The notes beneath the pieces were generated by a model. That model was not told where the DNA came from. It saw nothing but the letters and a program-made list of their open reading frames with translations, and made no database searches. 55,178 bases of DNA from Lachnospiraceae bacterium. GTDB taxonomy: Bacteria > Bacillota > Clostridia > Lachnospirales > Lachnospiraceae. Below, piece by piece: positions 9,078 through 16,870 of this stretch; the first letter of the stretch is position 1; every line of letters begins with the position of its first letter. The stretch lies in the NCBI GenBank assembly GCA_016284315.1, contig JAEEOO010000045.1, positions 1 to 55,178 of the forward strand. Direction: 5' to 3'. A program made the translations under genes and the position numbers.

Positions 9078-9109
9078 CAAGAGCATGCTTCCTAGAAAGC
9101 ACGCTCTTG
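9078..9109 (-). terminator. Terminator-like hairpin after the GH5 gene
   Basis: A 13 bp stem CAAGAGCATGCTT / AAGCACGCTCTTG, with one wobble pair and a 6-base loop, lies 34 bases past the GH5 stop. Only three T residues follow on the minus strand, so termination may be inefficient. Confidence 0.6.
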
Positions 9110-9142
9110 CCAAGGGATGTTTTATTAATGAAAAAATAAAAC

Positions 9143-10177
9143 CTAAATGTATTTCAAAATCTCGTCTCTTACACCGTCAAGGCGTTTATCTGTAAGGCCG
9201 AAGTTCATTTCCTTGTAGGACCAGGTTGCGCGTCCGATACCGTAGTATTCGAAAGCTTCATGAATAGCTTTGTACCACTCAAGGACATCACCGGGTTCTG
9301 CATTTTCTATTACACCATATTCGCCGCAATAAAGAGCTACTCCTCTTTCCTCTGCGATCCTTACAGGCTCTTCAAATCTTGCCTTAAAGAATTCCGCATC
9401 AATACGGCTCCGGGGACTTCCGGGAAAAGCAAACTCTGCGGCCATCTCAGGATTCTCTTTCTTGAGGATCTCATGGATCTCTCCGAGAGTTTGCTTGATT
9501 GAGAACCGAAGTTCTCGGTTAAGGGCGGGCACCCAATAGGCTCCCTGATGAGTAAACACCAGGGGATCGTAGTTGTGGAAGTTATAAACTACGTTTTCAT
9601 CATAGGGAAGTGCAAGGTCCTTTAATGCATCACCCGAATTGTTCCAATATCCGCCAACGAGGATCTTAACCGTTGGTGCTATCTTGCGGATTCGTTTAAT
9701 GCAATTAAGGGAAATCTCATTCCACTTGTCACTATATGATCTATCTGTAACTTCATTAAGAAGTTCAAATACAAGTCTGTCTTCATACTTAGCGTATCTC
9801 TTTGCAAACTCCTCCCAGAGTCTGTAGAAACGCTCCTGATACTTCTCATTGTCAAAGAATCCGGACTCTCCGTATCCAAGATCAAAGGAGTAACCAAAGG
9901 TTTTATGAAGATCAAGTACGATATTGAGCTTGTGCTTTCCGCACCACTCAATCGCGCGATCGATATATCCGAAACCTTCCTCTATATACTCGCCCTCTTT
10001 AGTCTCAACAAGCTCGTAATCCACAGGGATCCTGACATGATCTGCTCCCCATGACGCTATGGTCTCGATATCGCTTTCCTTTATGAAATTATCATATCTT
10101 TCCTTGGTGTGATTGCACTGAGAGAGCCATCCTCCAAGGTCGATTCCTTTTATATATCCGTTAAGCTGTTTTAACAT
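9143..10177 (-). CDS. Cytosolic glycoside hydrolase family 5 (cellulase-like)
   Basis: This 344-residue TIM-barrel enzyme belongs to the GH5 family. The start at ATG 10177 gives MLKQLNGYIKGIDLGGWLSQ, matching the usual GH5 opening, with a GGAGGG site just upstream; the 16 codons further up cover that site. Catalytic residues are visible: the acid/base E142 in LLNEVTD and the nucleophile E286 in YCGEYGV. The conserved HVRIP, DLHKTFGYSF and NFHNYDP segments are also present. There is no signal peptide, so it should cleave imported beta-linked oligosaccharides in the cytoplasm. A divergent AraC regulator at 10345 probably controls it. Glucan, mannan or other beta-glycoside specificity cannot be decided here. 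Confidence 0.92.
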   Translation of the reverse strand: MLKQLNGYIKGIDLGGWLSQCNHTKERYDNFIKESDIETIASWGADHVRIPVDYELVETKEGEYIEEGFGYIDRAIEWCGKHKLNIVLDLHKTFGYSFDLGYGESGFFDNEKYQERFYRLWEEFAKRYAKYEDRLVFELLNEVTDRSYSDKWNEISLNCIKRIRKIAPTVKILVGGYWNNSGDALKDLALPYDENVVYNFHNYDPLVFTHQGAYWVPALNRELRFSIKQTLGEIHEILKKENPEMAAEFAFPGSPRSRIDAEFFKARFEEPVRIAEERGVALYCGEYGVIENAEPGDVLEWYKAIHEAFEYYGIGRATWSYKEMNFGLTDKRLDGVRDEILKYI

Positions 10178-10246
10178 AGTTCCCTCCATTAGCAGAAACC
10201 AAAAGGGAAAGCACCGTTTTTCCAAATTCAGTTTCCATTTAAATAT

Positions 10247-10274
10247 AGTATAAATGTAAGTGCTTCTATATCAA
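10247..10274 (-). promoter_or_regulatory. GH5 promoter
   Basis: On the minus strand TTGATA, a 16-base spacer and TATACT precede the GH5 gene by about 70 bases. The -35 lies inside the repeated motif TATATCAAATTTGTTGC (10267-10283), which places a candidate regulator site directly over the -35. Confidence 0.55.
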
Positions 10275-10283
10275 ATTTGTTGC
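10267..10283 (+). promoter_or_regulatory. Candidate AraC-regulator site, copy 1
   Basis: TATATCAAATTTGTTGC in the divergent GH5-araC gap overlaps the GH5 -35. It matches a second copy at 11153-11169 in 16 of 17 positions. A nearby imperfect palindrome, TTTGTCACGTGTGTGATAAA (10287-10306), may be part of the same control region and overlaps a candidate araC promoter (TTGTCA, 17-base spacer, TATTTA). Confidence 0.4.
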
Positions 10284-10344
10284 TATTTTGTCACGTGTGT
10301 GATAAATATTTATTTAGACTATAAATTTACTATGAGGTACGGGT

Positions 10345-11091
10345 ATGGCTTTAAAACAAGAATTTACAAACGAACTTTTTAACAGACTTGAAAACAGCGA
10401 AGTACACAAACAGTACAAAAAAGAAGTATATTTCTACGATCTTGTTGCTTCAGGAAACGTGGAAGAGATAACCAGATTAACAAGTCTCCACGACCCTTCA
10501 GCGGAATATGATAATAGCGGATACGGCCATCTCTCCGACGATCCCATTCAAAACAGTAAATATCACGTTGCCATTTCGGCAGCTCTCGCCACCAGATATT
10601 GCATTACAGCGGGCCTGGATCCCGAGGTTGCTTATACAATGAGCGACGTCTATATTAGAAACCTTGATAAGATGACAAGAGTCCGGGATATCGTAAATCT
10701 TCATGCAAAAATGCTTATAGATTACGCCCAGACCATGCAGAATCTTCCCAAGGTCAAAGTCTACTCTCTCCAGACCGTGGAAGCCATGAATTATGTGGGC
10801 AGCCACTACACCGAAGAGATAAATGTCGAATCCGTTGCCGACGCACTCAACATTAACAGGAGTTATCTATCAAAATTGTTTAAAAAAAATACCGGCCTGT
10901 CCCTTGGAGAATATATCCGCAAAGAAAGAATAAAGGCCGCAACCAACATGCTGGCCTTTTCGGAATATTCATCATCTGAGATTGCCGAGTACCTTCATTT
11001 CTCTTCTCAAAGCCACTTTATCCAGTGCTTCAAAAAAGAAATGGGATGCACCCCGGCCCAGTACCGAAATACACCCCACCCCTCAATATAG
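10345..11091 (+). CDS. AraC-family transcriptional regulator
   Basis: This 248-residue protein has the two-helix-turn-helix AraC DNA-binding domain at about residues 145-243: SVADALNINRSYLSKLFKKN is the first helix pair and SSQSHFIQCFKKEMGCTPAQ the second. The N-terminal 130 residues are helical and of a type found with AraC proteins of Lachnospiraceae; no sugar-binding cupin is obvious. The ATG at 10345 follows GAGGTACGGGT. It is divergent from the cytosolic GH5 gene, so control of that gene in response to a beta-glucan breakdown product is the natural inference. Confidence 0.9.
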   Translation: MALKQEFTNELFNRLENSEVHKQYKKEVYFYDLVASGNVEEITRLTSLHDPSAEYDNSGYGHLSDDPIQNSKYHVAISAALATRYCITAGLDPEVAYTMSDVYIRNLDKMTRVRDIVNLHAKMLIDYAQTMQNLPKVKVYSLQTVEAMNYVGSHYTEEINVESVADALNINRSYLSKLFKKNTGLSLGEYIRKERIKAATNMLAFSEYSSSEIAEYLHFSSQSHFIQCFKKEMGCTPAQYRNTPHPSI

Positions 11092-11093
11092 GA

Positions 11094-11124
11094 AGATGAA
11101 AAAGAAATATGTTTCTTTTCATCT
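11094..11124 (+). terminator. AT-rich hairpin after araC
   Basis: AGATGAAAAAGAAA and TTTCTTTTCATCT form a stem of about 13 bp with one bulge, starting 3 bases after the araC stop. No T run follows, so it may be a 3'-end stabiliser rather than a true terminator. Confidence 0.35.
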
Positions 11125-11152
11125 CATAATTTAGCACAACACAGCGTGAAAT

Positions 11153-11169
11153 TATATCAATTTTGTTGC
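11153..11169 (+). promoter_or_regulatory. Candidate AraC-regulator site, copy 2
   Basis: TATATCAATTTTGTTGC lies between the convergent araC and alr genes and differs from copy 1 (10267-10283) at one base. A downstream copy of an operator could allow looping across araC; it could also be chance in AT-rich DNA. Confidence 0.3.
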
Positions 11170-11241
11170 CTGTATATCAAGAATGTGTAACAAATTGTTA
11201 AATTTTTAATTATTTAATTATTTATTCAAGAACCCGCTGTT

Positions 11242-12501
11242 TTATACAAAAGGATCAAGGCTTAACTGGTATACTTTGGACTTATAGATCTTTCCGTTCT
11301 TGAAGTATACCCTGGGAAGTCTGTCGGTAATAAGGCAAACAAGCTCGTAGTTAAATCTGCCTGAAAGTTCTCCGATCTCTTCTGCGGAGATGCATTCATC
11401 TCCCATTCTACCCATAAGAACAACTTCATCGCCCTCTTTTACATCGGGAAGCGCTGTTACGTCAACCATGAACTGGTCCATGCAGATCCTTCCGATAATG
11501 GGGCAACGCTTGCCACCGATAAGGACATTTCCTTTTCCGGTAAGCATTCTGGGGAAGCCGTCACCGTATCCGAGGGGAACGGTAGCAACCTTTGTATCTT
11601 CCTTTGCGGTAAAGAGTCCGCCGTAGCTTACGCTCTGGCCCGCATGAACTGTCTTGATATAAGAGATATGGCTTCTTAAGCTCATTGCAGCTGTAAGTTC
11701 AATGCTTCCGAGGTTAACTTCATCGGAAGGCATAAGGCCGTACATAGTTATACCTGCGCGGACCATATCCATATTTGCATCGGGGAGTTCAAGGATTCCT
11801 GCGCTGTTTGAGCAGTGTCTGATGGGAACTCTGTATCCCAGTTCCCTCTCAATACGATCGGTGAATTCCTTGAAGATCTTTATCTGTTTATTAACCGATG
11901 TCTTATCTGTCTCATCTGCTTTTGCAAAATGAGTAAAGATTCCTTCAAGTTCAAGCTCAGGTCTGCTCAAAACTTCCTTAACAAATTCAAGTCCTGTATC
12001 ATCGGGAGAGATTCCGATACGTCCCATTCCCGTGTCAACTTTAACATGAACCTTAAGCTTTTTATCATTATCCTTTGCGGCTTTGCAAAGACCATCAAGG
12101 CTGTCTTTTCTGAATACCGCAGGGCTGATGTCATTCTTAACCAGCATATCGAAACTGTAAGGGAAGGTGTATCCGAGGATAAGGATCTTCTTCTTAAAGC
12201 CTGCTTCTCTAAGCTGCATTGCCTCTTCTGCGGAAGCTACCGCATATCCAAAGCAATAATCAAGTTCTTCTAAAACTCTTGCAATAGCAACTGCTCCATG
12301 ACCATAACCATTGGTTTTAACGACACCAAGCATCTTTGTTCCGGGTGCAAGGTGCTCGTGCATGGATCTCATGTTGCCTTCGATGGCATCAAGGTTTATA
12401 ACGGCATACCCTCTTGAAAACTCTTCAAGCCGGTCAGCATATTTCTTTTCATCAAATTCAATACTCTTTATAGGGGAGTTACCCATAAAGTTTTTTCCCA
12501 T
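11242..12501 (-). CDS. alr: Alanine racemase
   Basis: This PLP-dependent enzyme converts L- to D-alanine for peptidoglycan. The PLP lysine is K62 in VVKTNGYGHG, where the family usually has VKANAYGHG. The second catalytic residue is Y293 in SYGGLF. The HVKVDTGMGRIG segment and the CMDQFMVDVT segment are typical. At 419 residues it is about 30 longer than usual at the N-terminus. The ATG at 12501 has only a distant purine stretch upstream, and ATG 12486 is an alternative start. It is the last gene of rex - coiled-coil gene - alr, with an 8-base gap from the preceding gene. Confidence 0.95.
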   Translation of the reverse strand: MGKNFMGNSPIKSIEFDEKKYADRLEEFSRGYAVINLDAIEGNMRSMHEHLAPGTKMLGVVKTNGYGHGAVAIARVLEELDYCFGYAVASAEEAMQLREAGFKKKILILGYTFPYSFDMLVKNDISPAVFRKDSLDGLCKAAKDNDKKLKVHVKVDTGMGRIGISPDDTGLEFVKEVLSRPELELEGIFTHFAKADETDKTSVNKQIKIFKEFTDRIERELGYRVPIRHCSNSAGILELPDANMDMVRAGITMYGLMPSDEVNLGSIELTAAMSLRSHISYIKTVHAGQSVSYGGLFTAKEDTKVATVPLGYGDGFPRMLTGKGNVLIGGKRCPIIGRICMDQFMVDVTALPDVKEGDEVVLMGRMGDECISAEEIGELSGRFNYELVCLITDRLPRVYFKNGKIYKSKVYQLSLDPFV

Positions 12502-12509
12502 ATTGTAAA

Positions 12510-13187
12510 TTAATTGTTTTCCTGTTCCTTAGCTTTTTGTTTCTCAAGCTCGGCCTTGGTAAGAGGATGATGATCCTCCGGGTTGTACCTAAGGTCAAAA
12601 AGCTCCACCACTTCAGGACCAAAGATGTCATGCATGTATGAATAGATCATATGATTCCTGGCTTCTTTTTCCTGCTTACGGATAAGGTTCTTTTTAAGGT
12701 CTATCCTTACCTGAGTCAGCCATTCATCAAGCTCTTCTATATCGTCGGTATTGTCCTGCATGGTCTCGTAGCAATGCTCCATAGTGATGATCATGAGTTT
12801 TTTGTTGAGCTCATTGATCTCACGGGGAATGTCTACGATCTCGTCATCATATTGTTCAAGTTTCTTGTTACAGTCTTCAACAAGTCTCTTATTGTCCGCT
12901 ATCTTCTTTTCGGCGGACTTATCGCCGTTTGCGGCATCGTCCACAAGAGTAACGATCTCTTCCATGAGACGCTTCTTGATCTTCTTGATCTCCTTGGTCT
13001 CGGAGTTGATCTTGCCCTGTCTCTTAAGGAGGTCGTTTAACTGTGTCTCAAGGGATTTTACGTTCTGTCTCCCTACCTCGTCAAGCAGTTTATACCACTT
13101 GTTGTCCAAGGTCAAGACAGGAATTTCCCTTCCGATCAGCGAATCTGTAAATGAACTTTCCTTGTCTTTTCCGGACTGCTTTGCCAT
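12510..13187 (-). CDS. Coiled-coil protein of unknown function
   Basis: I do not recognise a family in this 225-residue protein. It is highly charged and mostly helical. Residues 40-135 form a long coiled coil rich in Lys, Glu and Asn (for example SETKEIKKIKKRLMEEIVTL). The N-terminus contains DNKWYKLLD, and the C-terminus holds an IFGPEVVELFDLRYNPEDHH segment. There is no signal peptide or membrane helix. It sits between rex and alr with short gaps (8 and 22 bases), so the three genes are probably co-transcribed. A good AAGGGG site precedes the ATG. Confidence 0.75.
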   Translation of the reverse strand: MAKQSGKDKESSFTDSLIGREIPVLTLDNKWYKLLDEVGRQNVKSLETQLNDLLKRQGKINSETKEIKKIKKRLMEEIVTLVDDAANGDKSAEKKIADNKRLVEDCNKKLEQYDDEIVDIPREINELNKKLMIITMEHCYETMQDNTDDIEELDEWLTQVRIDLKKNLIRKQEKEARNHMIYSYMHDIFGPEVVELFDLRYNPEDHHPLTKAELEKQKAKEQENN

Positions 13188-13209
13188 GCAAAATACCCCT
13201 TACCCCTGA

Positions 13210-13851
13210 TTACTTATTCTCGCGCTCGTAACGGCTAAGTTTATAAGAAAGCTTCATAAGGCTTTCTGAAAGGTGAACATTCTCCACCTGTACTCCGTCG
13301 GGAACGTCAAGATCCACATGAGCGAAGTTCCAGATTGCCTTGATTCCGTTATCAACAAGCACGTCAACAAGTCCTACCGCTCCAACTTTAGGAATGGTAA
13401 GGACTGCGATATCAACGGTATTGTTCTTTAAGAAGTCCTCAAGTTCAGAGATGAGTCTGATCTTTTCCCCACGAACTTCTTTTCCCACAAGGCTTTCATC
13501 CTTATCAAAGATACCTTTGAAAATAAAGCCTCTTCTTTCGAAATTAAGGTAATTACCGAGTGCTCTGCCTAAGTTTCCGGCACCGATGATAATAAAATTG
13601 TATTCACGATCAAGTCCAAGGATCTTGCTGATCTCGGTGTAAAGATACTCTACATTATAGCCGTAACCCTGCTGTCCGAATCCACCAAAGTTGTTGAAGT
13701 CCTGCCTTATCTGGGAAGCGGTCACGTTCATGAGCTGGCTGAGCTCCTGAGATGATACTCTTTCCACTCCCTTTTCTTTAAGTTCTCCGAGATAACGAAG
13801 ATATCTGGGAAGGCGGCTTACAACAGCCTGGGATATTTCCTTTTCCTGCAT
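13210..13851 (-). CDS. rex: Redox-sensing transcriptional repressor Rex
   Basis: Rex is an NADH/NAD+-sensing dimeric repressor that controls fermentation and electron-transfer genes in Gram-positive anaerobes. The 213-residue protein has the N-terminal winged helix (SSQELSQLMNVTASQIRQDF) and the conserved linker NNFGGFGQQGYGYNV. A Rossmann domain follows with GAGNLG at residues 90-95. The start has GGAGG at 10-base spacing. It has its own promoter and leads the rex - coiled-coil gene - alr unit. I did not find a clear TTGTTAA-type Rex box next to it. Confidence 0.97.
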   Translation of the reverse strand: MQEKEISQAVVSRLPRYLRYLGELKEKGVERVSSQELSQLMNVTASQIRQDFNNFGGFGQQGYGYNVEYLYTEISKILGLDREYNFIIIGAGNLGRALGNYLNFERRGFIFKGIFDKDESLVGKEVRGEKIRLISELEDFLKNNTVDIAVLTIPKVGAVGLVDVLVDNGIKAIWNFAHVDLDVPDGVQVENVHLSESLMKLSYKLSRYERENK

Positions 13852-13895
13852 TTTAAGGAATCCTCCGATAGTTTGTTACTTTTTTACCAATCTAT

Positions 13896-13924
13896 ATTTT
13901 AGGCAATCTGAAGCCCAAAGTCAA
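13896..13924 (-). promoter_or_regulatory. rex promoter
   Basis: On the minus strand TTGACT, a 17-base spacer and TAAAAT lie about 45 bases upstream of the rex start codon. The -35 abuts the left REP-like repeat pair. Confidence 0.65.
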
Positions 13925-13934
13925 GTTGAGAAAT

Positions 13935-13999
13935 GTCCCCCGGGGACGGGGTCAAGTGGTCACTTTTGTCCCCTAGGGACGGGGTTTGGTGGTCATTTT
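13935..13999 (+). repeat. REP-like GC-rich repeat pair, left copy
   Basis: There are two tandem units of 32-33 bases. Each reads GTCCCC, a short centre, GGGACGGGGT, three variable bases, GTGGTCA and a T run. Each unit begins with a small palindrome (GTCCCC/GGGGAC). The second unit overlaps the stop codon of the metallopeptidase gene by two bases. An inverted pair lies at 14616-14677 on the other side of that gene. The sequence type resembles repeats I associate with REP/RAYT elements in Clostridia; that assignment is from memory. Confidence 0.8.
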
Positions 14000-14549
14000 A
14001 TGGCAAGCGACGGATCAAGGATTCGCCATCTTTCTTCAAATACCGCCTATCTGAAACATAAGTTGGCTGATACTTTGCCACCAGTGCCCAGAATTTCTGC
14101 GAATGATTCATTTCTTTTCTATGAGCAAGTTCATGAACAATAACATAGCGCTGTACATTTTCAGGGACAAGCATAAGAAGACAGTTAAAGTTTAGATTAC
14201 CCTTTGATGTACAGCTGCCCCAAACGGTCTTCTGAGCGCGAATTGTTATGCGTCCGTAATCAATCCCCATTTCGTTTGCTATCTCGCTAACCATTGGTGG
14301 GATGATCTCTTTGGCTTTTTTCTTAAGCACGTTAAGTTCTTTTTCGGTAAAGGGCTGAGGCTTTTCGCCACCGGCCTGCTTAAGGATCTTCTCTCTGGTC
14401 TTTTCAACCCATTCTCTTTTCTCGAACAAGAACTCTTCCGCTCTTTTCCTTGAACAATATAAAGGCGCTCTGAGGATCACGGTTCCGTCTGACTTAACAG
14501 TGATTCCTATGGTCTTTCTTCTTGATTTTACAAACTTGTATTCAAACAT
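13998..14549 (-). CDS. YgjP-like (DUF45) zinc metallopeptidase domain protein
   Basis: This 183-residue protein belongs to the YgjP/WLM-like metal-dependent hydrolase group. The zinc motif HELAHRKEMNHSQKFW is at about residues 139-154, and the preceding segment TVWGSCTSKGNLNFN is the family hallmark. The N-terminal half has the usual beta-rich KSRRKTIGITV region. Length is slightly below the common 220-240. The ribosome site is weak. A minus-strand TATAAT at 14580-14585 is a possible -10. The gene is bracketed by inverted REP-like repeats and its stop overlaps one, which suggests the gene and repeats may have moved or evolved together. Confidence 0.88.
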   Translation of the reverse strand: MFEYKFVKSRRKTIGITVKSDGTVILRAPLYCSRKRAEEFLFEKREWVEKTREKILKQAGGEKPQPFTEKELNVLKKKAKEIIPPMVSEIANEMGIDYGRITIRAQKTVWGSCTSKGNLNFNCLLMLVPENVQRYVIVHELAHRKEMNHSQKFWALVAKYQPTYVSDRRYLKKDGESLIRRLP

Positions 14550-14615
14550 GATGATATCGTCTTTCTAAATTCTTCATAGATTATATCATATTTCAGGCTA
14601 TTCCATCACAGCTAA

Positions 14616-14677
14616 TGACCACTTAACCCCGTCCCCGGGGGACAAAAATGACCACCTAACTCCGTCCCCGGGGGTCA
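14616..14677 (-). repeat. REP-like GC-rich repeat pair, right copy (inverted)
   Basis: Two tandem units begin TGACCACTTAACCCCGTCCC and TGACCACCTAACTCCGTCCC. They are the reverse complement of the left units, with a few substitutions. With the left copy they form a 740-base inverted-repeat unit around the metallopeptidase gene. The end at 14677 is only 3 bases before the ABC-F -35. Confidence 0.8.
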
Positions 14678-14680
14678 ATG

Positions 14681-14709
14681 TTGCAATTTGAGAGGAAAAC
14701 AGATAAAAT
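14681..14709 (+). promoter_or_regulatory. ABC-F gene promoter
   Basis: TTGCAA, a 17-base spacer and TAAAAT lie 56 bases before the ABC-F start. The short leader contains a GCCC-GAAA-GGGC mini-hairpin (14734-14745) just upstream of the AAAGGA ribosome site. Confidence 0.6.
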
Positions 14710-14764
14710 CTTAGGGTACTTAAGACATGTTTTGCCCGAAAGGGCTTAGATAAAGGATTTATAT

Positions 14765-16726
14765 ATGTTACTTTCGTGTTCAAATATAAAAGTTGAATTT
14801 GTCACAGGCGTAGTGCTCGATAATGTCAGCTTCCATATAGAAAGCAATGACAAGGCTGCCATCGTCGGCATTAACGGAGCGGGCAAGACCACTCTTCTTC
14901 GTGCCATTGTCGGTGAGCTTGAGCCCGATACAGGCGTTGTAGCTTTTGAGAAGGATTCCACATACGGATACCTTGCTCAGGACGCAGCAGTAAACACCGA
15001 CAATACCATCTGGGACGAGCTTTTAAGCGTAAAATCAGATATCATAAACATGGAAAAGCGCCTTCGCGAGTTTGAAGAGAAAATGAGCGAAGTAACAGGC
15101 GCAGAGCTTGATGCTCTTCTTGAGAAGTATCAGACTCTCTCCCATTCCTTCAAGCTCCTTGGCGGCGAGACATATATGTCAGAGCTTTACGGAGTATTAA
15201 GAGGTCTCGGATTTTCAGAGGATGAATATCAAAAGAAGATAAATGTTTTATCAGGCGGTCAAAAAACAAGAGTAGCTCTCGGTAAGATGCTTCTTGCAAG
15301 CCCTGACCTTATTATCTTAGACGAGCCTACAAACCACTTGGATCTTAATTCCATCACATGGCTTGAGACCTATCTTAAGAACTATAAGGGAGCAGTTTTA
15401 ATCGTCTCCCACGACAGATATTTCCTTGATAAGATTGCTAACAAGATCATCGAACTTGAAAACGGAAAGGCTACCGAATATACCGGCAACTACTCCGACT
15501 ACTCAGTTAAGAAGGAACAGCGCCGTATCGCAGAGCTCCACGCATATCTTAATCAGCAGAGAGACATCAAGCATCAGGAAGCTGTCATAGAAAAGCTAAA
15601 ATCCTTCAACCGTGAAAAATCAATCAAGCGTGCGGAAAGCCGTGAAAAGATGCTTGAAAAAATAGACCGCATCGAAAAGCCCGCTACCGTCAACGCTGAC
15701 ATGAAGCTGGTTCTTACACCCCACTGCCAAAGCGGTAACGACGTTCTTAAGGTTGAAGACCTTGCAAAAAGCTATGGTTCACACAAGCTTTTTGAAAACG
15801 TTAATTTCGAGATCAAGCGCGGAGAGCATGTTGCTATCCTTGGCGATAACGGAACCGGAAAGACTACTCTCTTAAAGATCTTAAACGAACTGGAAAAAGC
15901 CGATGCCGGTTCATTTACATTAGGTTCAAAAGTTGAGATCGGTTATTACGATCAGGAGCACCATGTACTCCATCCTGAGAAGAATCTATATGAAGAGATT
16001 GCGGATGAATATCCATATTTAACCATTACAGAGATCCGTAACACCCTCGCTGCTTTCCTCTTTACAGGGGACGATGTATTCAAGCTTGTTAGGGATTTAA
16101 GCGGTGGAGAAAGAGGCCGTCTCTCACTTGCCAAGCTTATGCTGAGCGATTGTAACTTCCTTATCCTGGACGAGCCTACAAACCACCTTGATATCCGCTC
16201 AAAGGAAATCCTTGAGACCGCTATCAACAGCTACGAAGGAACGGTCCTTTATGTATCTCACGACAGATACTTTATCAACAAGACCGCAACAAGGATCCTT
16301 GAGCTTACAGGAAAAGGATTCGTAAACTTCATCGGTAATTATGATTACTATGTTGAGAAACATGAGGATGTTATCGCAGCAGCAAGTGCCAATGGCATAA
16401 TAAATACTGCGGTTCAAAACGAATCTGTTGCCTCATCCGATTCAAGCGATGCAGTAACCGTTGGTGAAACCACACAATCTTCTGCTCTTGATTGGAAGGC
16501 ACAGAAAGCACTTGCGGCAGAGAAGAAAAAGAAAGAGAATGCACTTAAGAAGTGCGAGGAAGCCATCGCGGCAGCTGAGGACAAGCTTTCAGAGATTGAT
16601 GCTCAGCTTAACGACTCCTCTAACGGAAATAATGTAGCGCTGCTACAGGAGCTCACCAGGGACCGCGAGTCCGTCTCAGCGGAATTAGAGAAATTATACG
16701 AAGAATGGGAAACCCTGGCAGAGTAA
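14765..16726 (+). CDS. ABC-F family ATPase (YdiF/Uup-like)
   Basis: This 653-residue soluble protein has two ABC nucleotide-binding domains and no membrane segments. Walker A is GINGAGKTT (35-43) in the first domain and GDNGTGKTT (near 360) in the second. Signatures are LSGGQKTR and LSGGERGR, and both Walker B motifs read LDEPTNHLD. A charged linker joins the domains, and a C-terminal coiled coil of about 80 residues (KKKKENALKKCEEAIAAAED) is typical of Uup/YdiF-type members that bind nucleic acid or ribosomes. ABC-F proteins act on the ribosome as translation factors or antibiotic-protection factors. Nothing here points to resistance, so a housekeeping role is more likely. The start has AAAGGA at good spacing. 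Confidence 0.93.
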   Translation: MLLSCSNIKVEFVTGVVLDNVSFHIESNDKAAIVGINGAGKTTLLRAIVGELEPDTGVVAFEKDSTYGYLAQDAAVNTDNTIWDELLSVKSDIINMEKRLREFEEKMSEVTGAELDALLEKYQTLSHSFKLLGGETYMSELYGVLRGLGFSEDEYQKKINVLSGGQKTRVALGKMLLASPDLIILDEPTNHLDLNSITWLETYLKNYKGAVLIVSHDRYFLDKIANKIIELENGKATEYTGNYSDYSVKKEQRRIAELHAYLNQQRDIKHQEAVIEKLKSFNREKSIKRAESREKMLEKIDRIEKPATVNADMKLVLTPHCQSGNDVLKVEDLAKSYGSHKLFENVNFEIKRGEHVAILGDNGTGKTTLLKILNELEKADAGSFTLGSKVEIGYYDQEHHVLHPEKNLYEEIADEYPYLTITEIRNTLAAFLFTGDDVFKLVRDLSGGERGRLSLAKLMLSDCNFLILDEPTNHLDIRSKEILETAINSYEGTVLYVSHDRYFINKTATRILELTGKGFVNFIGNYDYYVEKHEDVIAAASANGIINTAVQNESVASSDSSDAVTVGETTQSSALDWKAQKALAAEKKKKENALKKCEEAIAAAEDKLSEIDAQLNDSSNGNNVALLQELTRDRESVSAELEKLYEEWETLAE

Positions 16727-16734
16727 AATCGCGC

Positions 16735-16821
16735 AAATCACAGCCAAACTACTGCTAAGTCACAGCCAAACTACTGCTAAGTCACAGCCAGATTACGGCC
16801 AAATTACAGCCAAGTCACAGC
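16735..16821 (+). repeat. 22-bp tandem repeat downstream of the ABC-F gene
   Basis: Three full 22-base units begin AAATCACAGCCAAACTACTG (16735), AAGTCACAGCCAAACTACTG (16757) and AAGTCACAGCCAGATTACGG (16779). Two shortened copies of their first half follow (16801 and 16812). The last copy runs into the stem of the ABC-F terminator, whose ACAGCGG start looks derived from the repeat. The repeats begin 8 bases after the stop codon. Confidence 0.85.
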
Positions 16822-16850
16822 GGAAAAAGCATTTTATGCTTTTCCGCTGT
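16817..16850 (+). terminator. ABC-F gene terminator
   Basis: The stem ACAGCGGAAAAAGC / GCTTTTCCGCTGT (about 13 bp) with a 7-base loop is followed by ATTATTTTG on the plus strand. It ends the only long plus-strand transcript in this part of the window. Confidence 0.85.
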
Positions 16851-16870
16851 ATTATTTTGCGGCATGAGTG

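Noticed and set aside
11092-11241. Strong terminator for araC or alr
   Set aside because: The hairpin at 11094-11124 lacks a T run, and the AT-rich stretch up to 11241 shows no GC-rich stem.
13852-13934. Rex operator at the rex promoter
   Set aside because: I looked for a TTGTTAA-N4-TTAACAA-like palindrome and found none close enough to call.
13935-14677. Complete insertion sequence
   Set aside because: The enclosed gene is a metallopeptidase-like protein, not a transposase, and no target-site duplication is visible at the outer ends.
14765-16726. ABC-F gene as an antibiotic resistance determinant
   Set aside because: It has the Uup/YdiF-like C-terminal coiled coil and no extended antibiotic-resistance-type interdomain linker is evident; no attenuator-type uORF is seen upstream.
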